Positions 20,215 through 31,467 of a stretch of 60,709 nucleotides of DNA are shown piece by piece. Numbering within the stretch: the first letter of the stretch is position 1; the number at the start of each line of letters is the position of its first letter. Both the position numbers and the translations under genes were made by a program. This DNA comes from Trueperaceae bacterium (lineage in GTDB: Bacteria > Deinococcota > Deinococci > Deinococcales > Trueperaceae): contig CP070651.1 of NCBI GenBank assembly GCA_020354625.1, forward strand, positions 3,387,094 to 3,447,802. Direction: 5' to 3'. The notes beneath the pieces were generated by a model, which saw only the letters and a program-made list of their open reading frames with translations, was not told the DNA's origin and did not search any database.

Positions 20215-21435
20215 CTAGACCTCCAACAACATCCTCGCCGGGCTCTCGATCGTCTCTTTGATCCGGCGCAGGAAGGTCACAGCCTCCCGGCCGTCGACGA
20301 TGCGGTGATCGTAGCTAAGCGCCAGGTACATCATGGGGCGGATCTCGATTTGGCCGTCGACCACCACCGGGCGCTCCTGGATGGTGTGCATACCGAGTAC
20401 ACCACTCTGTGGCGGGTTGACGATGGGAGTCGATAAGAGCGAGCCGAACACCCCACCGTTGGAGATGGTGAAGGTTCCACCTTGCAGCTCCTCGAGGGTC
20501 AGTTTGTTCGACTGTGCACGCTTGCCAAAGTCAGCGATCATAAGCTCGATCTCTGCAAAACTCAGGCTCTCGGCGTTACGGATGACCGGCACGACCAGAC
20601 CCTTCTCGGTGCTAACCGCCACCCCGATATCGAAGTAGTTCTTGTAAACGATGTCGGTACCACGGATCTCGGCATTGAGCTGCGGTATCTGGGAGAGGGC
20701 ATCGATGGCGGCTTTGACGAAAAACGACATGAAGCCGAGCCGTACACCGTAACGTTTTTCGAAGAGGTCGCGGTAGGTCTTGCGCAACTCCATCACACCG
20801 GTCATGTCCGCTTCGTTGAAAGTGGTCAGCAGGGCGGCCGTCTGCTGGGCCGCGACCAACCGCTCGGCGATACGGCGCCGTAAAGGGCTCATCGGGACCG
20901 CTTCTTCCTGACGTTCTTCAAGGCCGGGTTCGGCTTCGACTGGCGCTGCCGGCGCTGCCCCAGCCGTCTCAGCCGCCTCGAGGTGCCGGAGCACATCCTC
21001 TTTGAGGAGTCGCCCGCCCGGTCCGGTCGCTTCGACGGCCCCGGCCTGGATGCCGCGCTCTTCGAGCAGCCTCCTGGCCGCAGGCATCACGGCGCCGGGC
21101 GAAGACGTCTCGGGTGTCGGGGGGGGTACCTGCGCTGAAGGTTCCACCGGTTCCCCAGCCTGCACCTCTCCGGCGGGAGCGGGGGCGGCCGCCCGCTCTC
21201 CTTCTTCGATAACGGCGATCACATCCCCAACCGTAGCGGTCTCCCCCCCGGCTTTCAGGATCTTGCCGAGCGTACCCGCAACAGTAGCCGAAACCTCCAG
21301 CGTAGCCTTGTCGGTCTCCAATTCGACCAACGGCTCATCTTTATCGACGACGTCGCCTTCAGCTTTCAGCCAGGTGCCGATAAACACCTCGCTGATCGAT
21401 TCACCCACTGGGGGCACCTTGATCTCAACCGACAT
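20215..21435 (-). CDS. sucB: Dihydrolipoyllysine succinyltransferase, E2 of 2-oxoglutarate dehydrogenase
   Basis: The 406-residue E2 carries one lipoyl domain (residues 1-77, lipoylated lysine in ETDKATLEV near 44), a Pro/Ala/Glu-rich linker, an E3-binding domain (about 115-150, [11 protein letters not shown] and [11 protein letters not shown]) and the catalytic domain (about 180-406) ending with the [13 protein letters not shown] motif holding the active His and Asp. It transfers succinyl groups to CoA. It starts 11 bases after sucA, behind GTGAGG. Confidence 0.93.
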   Translation of the reverse strand: MSVEIKVPPVGESISEVFIGTWLKAEGDVVDKDEPLVELETDKATLEVSATVAGTLGKILKAGGETATVGDVIAVIEEGERAAAPAPAGEVQAGEPVEPSAQVPPPTPETSSPGAVMPAARRLLEERGIQAGAVEATGPGGRLLKEDVLRHLEAAETAGAAPAAPVEAEPGLEERQEEAVPMSPLRRRIAERLVAAQQTAALLTTFNEADMTGVMELRKTYRDLFEKRYGVRLGFMSFFVKAAIDALSQIPQLNAEIRGTDIVYKNYFDIGVAVSTEKGLVVPVIRNAESLSFAEIELMIADFGKRAQSNKLTLEELQGGTFTISNGGVFGSLLSTPIVNPPQSGVLGMHTIQERPVVVDGQIEIRPMMYLALSYDHRIVDGREAVTFLRRIKETIESPARMLLEV

Positions 21436-21446
21436 GCCTCACCCCA

Positions 21447-24290
<2,844 letters not shown>

Positions 24291-24359
24291 AAGAACCGCT
24301 CGCTTCTCTCGACGCTCTCTGTTCGAGTGGGCACGACACTCGGTATCTTACGCAGGGAC

Positions 24360-24388
24360 GATATAAATCGTTGGGAAATAACCACCAA
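24360..24388 (-). promoter_or_regulatory. Candidate sucA promoter
   Basis: On the minus strand TTGGTG (24388-24383), a 17-base spacer and TATATC (24365-24360) form a sigma-70-like promoter, giving a leader of about 65 bases before sucA. Confidence 0.5.
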
Positions 24389-24540
24389 TGCGCACGGTTT
24401 CACAGAAGCACAACTCCACGGGATGAGGCGAAAACGCTGGGTAACGCGACCTGTACGCTAGACCCAACAATTGTTGTACCACAGGTCCGAGACCCATAAA
24501 GCATGACAGTTTACGCCCAAACCCAAACCCGGCACAGCCA

Positions 24541-24563
24541 AAAAAAAAGACCCTTGCGGGCGC
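24541..24563 (-). terminator. Short GCAA-loop hairpin with T-run (terminator or attenuator)
   Basis: On the minus strand GCCC-GCAA-GGGT forms a small stem followed by a run of nine T. It lies about 130 bases after the molybdenum hydroxylase gene, and only about 15-35 bases downstream of the start predicted for the promoter at 24585-24613. The 398-base gap between this hydroxylase and sucA otherwise holds two candidate promoters and a CAACAATTGTTG palindrome (24465-24476). Confidence 0.4.
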
Positions 24564-24584
24564 TTCGGAGTTATTGATGTTTGA

Positions 24585-24613
24585 ATTCTACACGATTATG
24601 CACCATTTGTCAA
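24585..24613 (-). promoter_or_regulatory. Near-consensus sigma-70 promoter, minus strand
   Basis: TTGACA (24613-24608), 17 bases, then TAGAAT (24590-24585) is the best promoter match in the window. It points toward sucA, 295 bases away, but the short T-run hairpin at 24541-24563 lies just after its predicted start. Confidence 0.6.
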
Positions 24614-24688
24614 GATTATGCACCCTCGTTCGACGTGACAGCACAAAACCGGCTATCTCGGAGGCGCAAGAAGCCATTTTCCAGGAGG

Positions 24689-26869
24689 CTACCCCTCCAA
24701 CACGAGTGGTAACTCTCTGAACCTTTCACCGGTCAAGGCGAACAGGGCATTGGCGACCGCCGCCGCAACAGGACCGATAGGCGGCTCGCCCACCCCGTAA
24801 GGCTCACTGCCTGTTCCCGTCAGGTGCACGTCGATCTCAGGCGTCTCGGCCATGGTGAAAAGAGGGTAGCGATCGAAGTTACCCGCCTCCACCCGTCCGT
24901 CTCTGATCATTACGCGTTCTAAGAAGGTCGAACTCAAACCCATCACGATCGCCCCTTGCGTCTGCGCCCGGACCCCGTCGGGATTGATGACGAGGCCCGG
25001 ATCCACTGCCGCGGTCATGCGGTGCACGCGGACTCGGCCCCGGGGCTCGAGTGACACCTCGGCCACCTGCGCCACCACGGTATTTACATCGATACAGCAG
25101 GCCAAGCCGCGAGCGCGACCCTCAGATGGCCTCTCTCCCCAACCGGAGGCTTCAGCAGCCACAATGAGCGCCCGGCGTATACGCTCGGAGAGCTCATCTT
25201 CACCGAGGTGGTTGAGCCGAAAGGTGAGTGGTTCCTCTCCAGACTCAACAGCCAATTCGTCCATGAAGCTCTCGATGGCAAACGTATTGGCCAGTAATCC
25301 GAGACCTCGCCACCACGTCGTAGAAACGGGCAACTCGACCCGCTGCGACCTCGCGCGCCGATGCGGGATCTGATAGGGAATGGTGGCCCCGCGCCACGCC
25401 CCGAAATCCGCCCCCATCACCACCGCGGCAACAGCGGGTAGCAGGCTGAAGGCGACATCGCCACTAGCCAATTGGTGCTCCATCGCCTGTATGGCACCAC
25501 CAGCGCCCAGTGACGCCCTCAACACGTGATGGGTCGGCGGACGAAAACTCCCGTGTCGGAACTCCTCGGTCCGGTTCCAACCCACATGTACCGGTCTGCC
25601 GGAAGCCGCTGATAGGCGGGCGGCTTCCAGTGCGGACTCGACCACGAGTTTTCTTCCGAACCCTCCTCCCAAGTAGGTCGCCGTTACTTCCACTCTCTCT
25701 TTTGGACGGCCGAGGAGCTCGGCGAGCGCATCCCGCATGGCATCTGGAGATTGGGTCGCCACCTGGGCGACGACCTTGTCAGGACGCACGTCTACCATGG
25801 CTGCCTGCGGTTCGAGGTGAGCGTGCGCCGCCATAGGCGTACGGTACTCAGCCTCGACGATGCGCCCACGACGTAATGCCGCCGCCGGACGACCCTCACG
25901 CTGAATAACGACGCCTTTGCCGTCTTGCACCGTCGTCAGCCTGATGATATCGGCTTGATCGACCCCCCCTCCCTCTTCCCACTCCAGCTCGAGACCTTCT
26001 AAAGCGTCATAGGCCTCTTTACGCGAAGTGGCAACTATCCCGGCAAACGCCTCTTCGGCAACAACGCTGACCACACCGGGTTGCTCTGCAGCCCTGCCCA
26101 CTGCAGCGCGCTTCAGACGACTATTGAGACGAGGTGGCCGCGCAACGGCTCCATAGACCATGCCGGGTACCCGCACGTCAAAGCCGTATACGGCCCGGCC
26201 GGTGAGTTTGTCAGGCAGGTCGAGCCGCGCCATCGACCGGCCGATATAGCGAAACTCGCGGACCGGCTTGAGTTGAGGCGCATCTTCGGGAACTTCCCAA
26301 TCCGTTGCGCCCTCGACCACTTGGCTATACGTCAGTCTTTCGCTCGGCCTGTCGCTGCGAAAGATCACGCCGTCCATGGCGACGGCCTGGTGGAGCTCGA
26401 GTCCCCACCTCCTGGCCGCCTCGGCGCGCAACATCTCTCTGAGCGTCGCCGCAGCCTCTCGCAAAGGGATAAAGAGGCTTGAAACCGTGTTGCTCGACGC
26501 GGTGCCTGTGCGATCGCGGAGACCACGCGCCGTACTCGCCTGAACCACTCCCAACTGGCCCCACTCGACCTCGAGCTCCTCGGCTGCGATCTGCGCCAGC
26601 GCGGTATGAACCCCCTGGCCCATCTCGACCTTGGGTAGATAGAGCGTAATCCGGTCTGCAGGAGAAATCTCGAACCACACATCAGGTGGCGCCTCCACCC
26701 TACCTGGTGCGGCGCTGTTGTCGAGCGACCTGGCGATGGCCAAGCGTGCCTCGGGAATCCCATAGAAAATCCCCAGGGCGAGACCCGAACCAGCAACCCC
26801 GGCACCGATCAGAAACCCCCGGCGGGATACGCGCCAACGGCGCCCGGTACGCGCCGATACTTCGCTCAC
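24689..26869 (-). CDS. Molybdenum hydroxylase large subunit (isoquinoline 1-oxidoreductase beta-like)
   Basis: The 726-residue protein belongs to the xanthine-oxidase family, in the membrane-linked isoquinoline-oxidoreductase/aldehyde-dehydrogenase branch with a molybdopterin cofactor. A Tat signal (SRRGFLIGAG, residues 15-24) shows folded export to the periplasm. GGGFGRKL near 400 and PVHVGWNRTEEF belong to the cofactor domain; GVGEPPIGP near 690 holds the expected catalytic glutamate. The GTG at 26869 is chosen since it overlaps the small-subunit stop (GTGA) and gives a proper Tat n-region. The substrate cannot be told from sequence; an aldehyde or N-heterocycle is likely. Confidence 0.85.
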   Translation of the reverse strand: MSEVSARTGRRWRVSRRGFLIGAGVAGSGLALGIFYGIPEARLAIARSLDNSAAPGRVEAPPDVWFEISPADRITLYLPKVEMGQGVHTALAQIAAEELEVEWGQLGVVQASTARGLRDRTGTASSNTVSSLFIPLREAAATLREMLRAEAARRWGLELHQAVAMDGVIFRSDRPSERLTYSQVVEGATDWEVPEDAPQLKPVREFRYIGRSMARLDLPDKLTGRAVYGFDVRVPGMVYGAVARPPRLNSRLKRAAVGRAAEQPGVVSVVAEEAFAGIVATSRKEAYDALEGLELEWEEGGGVDQADIIRLTTVQDGKGVVIQREGRPAAALRRGRIVEAEYRTPMAAHAHLEPQAAMVDVRPDKVVAQVATQSPDAMRDALAELLGRPKERVEVTATYLGGGFGRKLVVESALEAARLSAASGRPVHVGWNRTEEFRHGSFRPPTHHVLRASLGAGGAIQAMEHQLASGDVAFSLLPAVAAVVMGADFGAWRGATIPYQIPHRRARSQRVELPVSTTWWRGLGLLANTFAIESFMDELAVESGEEPLTFRLNHLGEDELSERIRRALIVAAEASGWGERPSEGRARGLACCIDVNTVVAQVAEVSLEPRGRVRVHRMTAAVDPGLVINPDGVRAQTQGAIVMGLSSTFLERVMIRDGRVEAGNFDRYPLFTMAETPEIDVHLTGTGSEPYGVGEPPIGPVAAAVANALFALTGERFRELPLVLEG

Positions 26870-27333
26870 GGCAGCTCCCGAGTGAGTTGCGCCGCCCTGG
26901 CAATCGCCACCTTGATACGCGCATAACATCCACAACGACAATAGTTGCGCGTCATCGCCTCGGTGATCTCCTCGTCAGAAGGATCAGGATTACGTGACAA
27001 AAAGGCAGCTGCCGTCATCATCTGACCACTCATGCACCAACTACACTGGGGGACTTGAAACTCGAGAAACGCCTGCTGCACAGGGTGGAGTCCTCCCTCT
27101 GTCTCGGCCAATCCTTCGACGGTGCGTACCTCTTTATCCGCTACTGCAACGAGCGGCGTGATGCAAGCTCGCGTCGCCACGCCATCGACATGGACCGTAC
27201 ACGAACCGCACAGGCCGATACCACACCCATACTTGGTACCGGTAAGACCGAGTTCATCCCGGAGAACCCACACCAACAGCTCGCTCGGATCGCTGTCCAC
27301 CAGATAGGTATCACCGTTAATCGAAATCTCCAT
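26866..27333 (-). CDS. Molybdenum hydroxylase small [2Fe-2S] subunit
   Basis: The 155-residue subunit has two iron-sulfur clusters that carry electrons from the molybdenum site. The plant-ferredoxin-type motif is CGIGLCGSC (about 37-45) with a later cysteine in RACITPL, and the second cluster uses CSWC (about 98-101) and CRCGC (about 132-136). It has no Tat signal, as usual; it would be exported together with the large subunit. It is the first gene of the pair, and no FAD subunit follows, which is typical of the IorAB/cytochrome-linked branch. Confidence 0.92.
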   Translation of the reverse strand: MEISINGDTYLVDSDPSELLVWVLRDELGLTGTKYGCGIGLCGSCTVHVDGVATRACITPLVAVADKEVRTVEGLAETEGGLHPVQQAFLEFQVPQCSWCMSGQMMTAAAFLSRNPDPSDEEITEAMTRNYCRCGCYARIKVAIARAAQLTRELP

Positions 27334-27442
27334 AGCCTACTCCCCTACCAGAGCCATTGTAGACCCTCCTGATACCGACAGGGCCATCTTCAGGCAAGGA
27401 TCATTAGAAAGTTGGTCCGAGCCTTATAGGGTTGTCTCTGGT

Positions 27443-28036
27443 GTGGGCTATTTCACACCCGCCCGAACAAAATTAAAAAATCCTATCTTACATATGGTGT
27501 ATCGAAAAGTGGTGCCGTTGACAACCCGCACCACACCCGCTCGCCACCTGAAATGCCCAAACGACCCTCGAGCGAGTGCTAGATGGCTGTCTACTAGCTC
27601 ACGCCTCAAAAAGCGGTTCTTGCGGCTGATCCTCCTCCTCGGAAGCGTGACGTTGATATGGGCACAGGCACAAGATACCCCAACCCAAGACTCGAACCCC
27701 AAATCCCAATATGTGGAAGAATCGCTGCTCGCTCACGGCTTCGAAGTATACAAAAGCAGCTACTGCGGTATCTGCCACACCCTGCCGGCAGCGCAGACAG
27801 CTGGGATCTTCGGTCCACCACACGCCGGAATGGGCGTCATCGCCGCGGCGCGAGTTCAGGACCCGAACTACACCGGGTCGGCGACCACGGCTGAAGCGTA
27901 CCTTCGCGAGAGCATCTTGGACCCCGAAGCGTACGCCGTGCCGGGCTACGCTGCCAGTATTCACCCGATGCCCGCCTACACGACCTTGAGCGACGAAGAT
28001 CTCACAGCTCTCGTTTACATGCTGCTGCGACAGTAG
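27443..28036 (+). CDS. Monoheme c-type cytochrome, exported
   Basis: The reading frame encodes up to 197 residues and contains one heme-binding CGICH (about residues 107-111), with a likely methionine ligand in HPMPAY near 175. The ending, TLSDEDLTALVYMLL, is the usual last helix of class I cytochromes c. A hydrophobic signal (LRLILLLGSVTLIWAQA) is at about residues 60-76, so the true start is probably internal: GTG 27443, ATG 27494 and TTG 27518 are candidates, none with a clear ribosome site. It is divergent from the molybdenum hydroxylase and could be its electron acceptor. Confidence 0.72.
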   Translation: MGYFTPARTKLKNPILHMVYRKVVPLTTRTTPARHLKCPNDPRASARWLSTSSRLKKRFLRLILLLGSVTLIWAQAQDTPTQDSNPKSQYVEESLLAHGFEVYKSSYCGICHTLPAAQTAGIFGPPHAGMGVIAAARVQDPNYTGSATTAEAYLRESILDPEAYAVPGYAASIHPMPAYTTLSDEDLTALVYMLLRQ

Positions 28037-28194
28037 CTCGAAGTCGTATTCCGGCGATCGTAGGTCATTCCTTCACAACCGGGAAAGGAATAGGAGGTCT
28101 AAAATACCATAGCTCGGTAAGTCGACAAGAAATGCTTTCACACCGACACCTAGTAAGGCTCCGTTCAGTCATTTAGAGAAAAGGGAGACAATCG

Positions 28195-29301
28195 ATGTAC
28201 CAACTACAAACGCGCGAATCATACCGGCTCGGGATAGCGATCCTCGTTTTGTCCATCATCGGACTCCTCTCACTCGCCAGCGCTCAAACCGTGGTGGCTA
28301 CAGGGTTGAACAACCCCATGGGCGTGATGGTTGCCCCCGACGGTAGCCTCTGGGTGGCCGATTCCGGTGTCGGCGGCGACACCAGCATGGAAATGCCCAA
28401 CCCGGAGACCGGCGAGATGATGACGGTCACCATGGGCGACACCGCCAGGGTCGTGCGCATCGGATCCGACGGCACGGAGAGCGTGATGGCCGCCCTGCCG
28501 TCGCTCAACTTGGGCATGGAGTTCGTAGGCGCAGCCCGCATCGCCCGGATCGGGGTCAACACCTACGTGACCAACAACGCCTGGCTGGGAGAGATCCCGC
28601 TCGAAAGGCCCCCACTCATGGCGTCGGTCGTCAAGATCAGCCGCAGCGGCGCCGTCTCCGAGGCCAGCAACATCTGGGCGCTCGAGGACAGCCAGAACCC
28701 CGACGGCTTCATCAAGGAATCCCACCCGTGGGACCTGGCGGCCAGCCCCGACGGGATGCTCTACGTGGCCGATGCGGGGGGTAATATGCTCCTCAAAGTC
28801 AACCCACTGAACGGTAGAGCCGAGGTCGTGACGGTCTTCGACGGCCTCCCCGGCCCCTTCCCCAACCCCGCGCGCGGCGGCGCCGAGGAGTCCGATCCGG
28901 TGCCCACTGGCGTGGTGGTCGGCGCTGACGGGTCGGTCTACGTCTCCTTCCTGCCGGGCTTCCCCTTCCTCCCCGGGTCCGCCAAGGTGGTGAAGGTCCA
29001 CGCCGACGGCAGCGTCGAAGATTTCGCCGGCGGCCTGACCATGGTGACCGATCTCGGCATGGGCCCCGACGGTAACCTCTACGCGGTGCAGCTCGCGATC
29101 TTCAGCGAACAAGGCCCCGTCCCCAACAGCGGCGCCCTGGTGCGCATCCACCCCGACGGCCAGACGGAGACGGTGCTGGATGGCCTGTCTTTCCCCACCG
29201 GGGTGGACTTCAACCGGGCGGGAGATGCCTATGTGATCGTCAACGGCGTCGGCGCCCCCGGCAGCGGTGAGGTGCACCGGTTTGACGGGGTGGCCCAATA
29301 G
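28195..29301 (+). CDS. ScyD/ScyE-like secreted beta-propeller protein
   Basis: The 368-residue protein has an N-terminal signal or anchor (residues 10-31, ending LASAQ) followed by repeated blades of the SMP-30/NHL propeller type: NPMGVMVAPDGSLWVADSG, DLAASPDGMLYVADAGGN, TGVVVGADGSVYVSF, DLGMGPDGNLYAVQ. This pattern and the opening VVATGLNNPMGV fit the ScyD/ScyE family, named from the scytonemin cluster of cyanobacteria but widespread elsewhere. AAGGGAGA precedes the ATG. It lies 158 bases after the cytochrome gene. Its biochemical role is unknown. Confidence 0.78.
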   Translation: MYQLQTRESYRLGIAILVLSIIGLLSLASAQTVVATGLNNPMGVMVAPDGSLWVADSGVGGDTSMEMPNPETGEMMTVTMGDTARVVRIGSDGTESVMAALPSLNLGMEFVGAARIARIGVNTYVTNNAWLGEIPLERPPLMASVVKISRSGAVSEASNIWALEDSQNPDGFIKESHPWDLAASPDGMLYVADAGGNMLLKVNPLNGRAEVVTVFDGLPGPFPNPARGGAEESDPVPTGVVVGADGSVYVSFLPGFPFLPGSAKVVKVHADGSVEDFAGGLTMVTDLGMGPDGNLYAVQLAIFSEQGPVPNSGALVRIHPDGQTETVLDGLSFPTGVDFNRAGDAYVIVNGVGAPGSGEVHRFDGVAQ

Positions 29302-29357
29302 GACCACATTCGGGAGCGCCGTCGTCCAAGACAACGTTCTGAGAAGTCATCTCGACA

Positions 29358-29462
29358 GTGATGAGTGAGCAGTTATGAGTAATGAGTGGTTGACGAGCAA
29401 ACGGTTCAGCTGAGGCACAAATTTTCGCAGCTCTCATCACCCATTACCCATCACCCATCACC
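29358..29462. repeat. Composite heptamer repeat, short copy R4
   Basis: Left-arm heptamers (GTGATGAGTGAG) and right-arm heptamers (CATCACCCATTACC) surround a short core that matches neither core A nor core B well. It lies between the ScyD-like gene and threonine dehydratase. Confidence 0.75.
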
Positions 29463-29497
29463 AAAAGGGATTAACAGTAAGACTTCATAAAAACACC

Positions 29498-29527
29498 CGA
29501 GGGTGCGCAGCTACGTGCGCACCCTCG
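29498..29527. terminator. 12-bp perfect hairpin upstream of threonine dehydratase
   Basis: CGAGGGTGCGCA, a six-base loop, then the exact complement. On the minus strand it is followed by a short T-run; on the plus strand it is not. It may end transcripts entering from the right or be a REP-like site. Confidence 0.45.
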
Positions 29528-29564
29528 CTTCGCACTCTCGGTCCCAATTGTGATAAGAAGAACC

Positions 29565-30560
29565 ATGCAAACCGTACGCCTCAGCGACGTCGAACAAGCT
29601 CGTAAACTCATCGCACCTGCTATCTTCCGCACACCTCTGGTGCGGTTGCCGCTGGACACCGCACCTGAAGAGCAGGTCTTCGCCAAAGCCGAGAACCTGC
29701 AGCGCACCGGTTCGTTCAAGCTCCGCGGGGCCTTCAACTTTCTCAGCAGGCTCGAGCCCGCCGAGCGAGCCCACGGTGTGGTGACGCACTCGAGCGGCAA
29801 CCACGCCCAAGGCGTCGCCTGCGCCGCCAGGCTCCTGGGCATCCAGGCCACGGTCGTGATCCCCGAAGGCGCTCCAGAGATCAAAGTAGAGCGAACCCGA
29901 GCCTGGGGCGCAACGATCGTACGTTGCAAGGATTCCATGAACGACCGCTACGACACGGCGCGCGAGATCGCCGATGCGAAAGGAGCTACGCTGGTCCCCC
30001 CCTTCGACCACCCGTGGATCGTAGCGGGTCAGGGCACGGCCGGCCTCGAGATCGTCGAGGATTTGAACGATGTACAGAACGTACTCGTATGCGTCGGCGG
30101 GGGCGGTCTTATCAGTGGCATCGCCACGGTTCTGGCAACAGCATGCCCCGAAGCGCAGATCATCGGCGTCGAGCCCGAGCTCGCTGCCGACGCCGCAGAA
30201 TCGTTTGAGACCGACAGGCTGATCAGCTGGAGCGCAGACCGCGTCACACGTACCCTGGCGGACGGGGTTCGCACCCAGCGCTTGGGAGAGCTCAACTTCT
30301 CCATCATCAGAGAGCATGTGCGTGGCTTCGTCACCGTCAGCGAGGACGCCATTCGAGAGGCGACGCGTTGGTATGCGCTCGAGGCCAAGCTGGTGGTGGA
30401 ACCGACCGGAGCGCTTACGCTGGCGGCCTTTCACAAGCTACGCCAGCAAGGTTCCGGTACGCTACGGCTCAAACCCGGCAAGACCGTGCTGCTGATCAGT
30501 GGTGGCAACATCGACCCCCAGCTTCTCGCCTCGCTCCTGAGCGGACCTGGAAGTCGGTAG
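29565..30560 (+). CDS. Threonine/serine dehydratase (PLP fold II)
   Basis: The 331-residue enzyme removes water and ammonia from threonine or serine, giving 2-oxobutyrate or pyruvate. The PLP lysine is in SFKLRGAFN (about 51-59), the phosphate-binding loop is GGGGLISG (about 180-187), and SSGNHAQGVA is the substrate loop. It lacks the C-terminal ACT domain of biosynthetic IlvA, so it looks like the catabolic or serine-racemase-like class. The ATG at 29565 is used; a GTG five codons earlier is in frame. Confidence 0.87.
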   Translation: MQTVRLSDVEQARKLIAPAIFRTPLVRLPLDTAPEEQVFAKAENLQRTGSFKLRGAFNFLSRLEPAERAHGVVTHSSGNHAQGVACAARLLGIQATVVIPEGAPEIKVERTRAWGATIVRCKDSMNDRYDTAREIADAKGATLVPPFDHPWIVAGQGTAGLEIVEDLNDVQNVLVCVGGGGLISGIATVLATACPEAQIIGVEPELAADAAESFETDRLISWSADRVTRTLADGVRTQRLGELNFSIIREHVRGFVTVSEDAIREATRWYALEAKLVVEPTGALTLAAFHKLRQQGSGTLRLKPGKTVLLISGGNIDPQLLASLLSGPGSR

Positions 30561-30646
30561 ATCGTTCGTATCGCCTCGCCTCTCAACGCGTCCATGAAAT
30601 AAAAGTGAAGTCCCACCACACCGCTTGAGGGGTGGCGTGGGGTAGG

Positions 30647-31351
30647 ATGAAGAAGATGTCGCCGCTCGTCACCATGGTCCTGTCGTTCTTCTTCTTGCTG
30701 GTCGGCGTCAGCTTTGCGCTCTGGACGGCTCTGACCTTGAAGAGTCCAGCAGCCCAAGTCCCGATGAAACGCAGCAGACCGGCAGCGACAAAGCCTCCCA
30801 AGCCTAAGCGCCACAAAGCGCGCAAAAAGCCTCAGCAGAAGCGCGATCTTCAACCCGCACCGGCGGTAGCCAAGCAGACCCTCGGCACTACAGAGAGCAC
30901 CCTCAGCAACGATCACGTTCGTGGCGCCAACGCCGTACCGAGGCTCTCGATCAAAAAGACGGTCGCTGAGAGCGAGCTCGTCACCGAAATGCCGGGGCCA
31001 CTACCATTGTGGAGCCCACGAGAGCTCGAGGGGGGGCAAACGGTTCCCGCCTCGGCCGAGGACCTCCCGAAGGTCCCCACCGAAACGCAAACTCTCAGCA
31101 CCGAACAGACCGTGTACGAAGCGGCCACCGCTGAACCGGACCTCCCGAGCCCAGACGTGTTCAAAACCGAAGAGCAGCCACCGCGCGAACCAACCGACGC
31201 CGAAACCGAAGAGCAAACCGCAAGCGAAAGCGACGACACAGAAGAGATACCGACCGGTGAAGGCCCCCCTGATCGCAAACCGGGTCGGGATCGCGACGAG
31301 GATGCCTTTGAGAGGTTTCTCAGGGCGGGAAGCGGAGATTTCGACTTCTAG
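30647..31351 (+). CDS. Membrane-anchored protein with basic linker and acidic disordered tail
   Basis: I do not recognise this 234-residue protein. A single membrane helix (residues 6-27) is followed by a Lys/Arg/Pro-rich linker (about 38-70) and a long Glu/Asp/Thr/Pro-rich tail, with a basic cluster (DRKPGRDRDE) near the end. In-frame starts at 30632 (GTG), 30647 and 30656 (ATG) are all possible; the last lies seven bases after a TAGGAT box. Its stop abuts a 78-bp MITE-like element, so the C-terminus may have been altered by insertion. Confidence 0.6.
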   Translation: MKKMSPLVTMVLSFFFLLVGVSFALWTALTLKSPAAQVPMKRSRPAATKPPKPKRHKARKKPQQKRDLQPAPAVAKQTLGTTESTLSNDHVRGANAVPRLSIKKTVAESELVTEMPGPLPLWSPRELEGGQTVPASAEDLPKVPTETQTLSTEQTVYEAATAEPDLPSPDVFKTEEQPPREPTDAETEEQTASESDDTEEIPTGEGPPDRKPGRDRDEDAFERFLRAGSGDFDF

Positions 31352-31429
31352 AGCAGGTATCATCTGGTCATAGACAAAGTCAGTGGATGAGATACCGTCC
31401 TGTAGCCCGTTTCTTGGAAGATACCTGCT
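31352..31429. mobile_element. 78-bp MITE-like element, copy 1
   Basis: The element runs from AGCAGGTATCATC to GAAGATACCTGCT, so its ends are inverted repeats with one mismatch in 13. The reverse complement of 38565-38642 matches it at 71 of 78 positions by my alignment. It has no ORF. No target duplication is evident. Confidence 0.8.
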
Positions 31430-31467
31430 TACATAATTTTGGCAACCGCTTCTTCTCTAGAAACGCT

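Noticed and set aside
24465-24476. CAACAATTGTTG palindrome as an operator
   Set aside because: A 12-base palindrome can occur by chance and it overlaps neither promoter candidate closely.
30632-31351. Prophage or phage tail-like gene, from the repetitive acidic composition
   Set aside because: No phage gene is nearby; composition alone is explained by a disordered tail.
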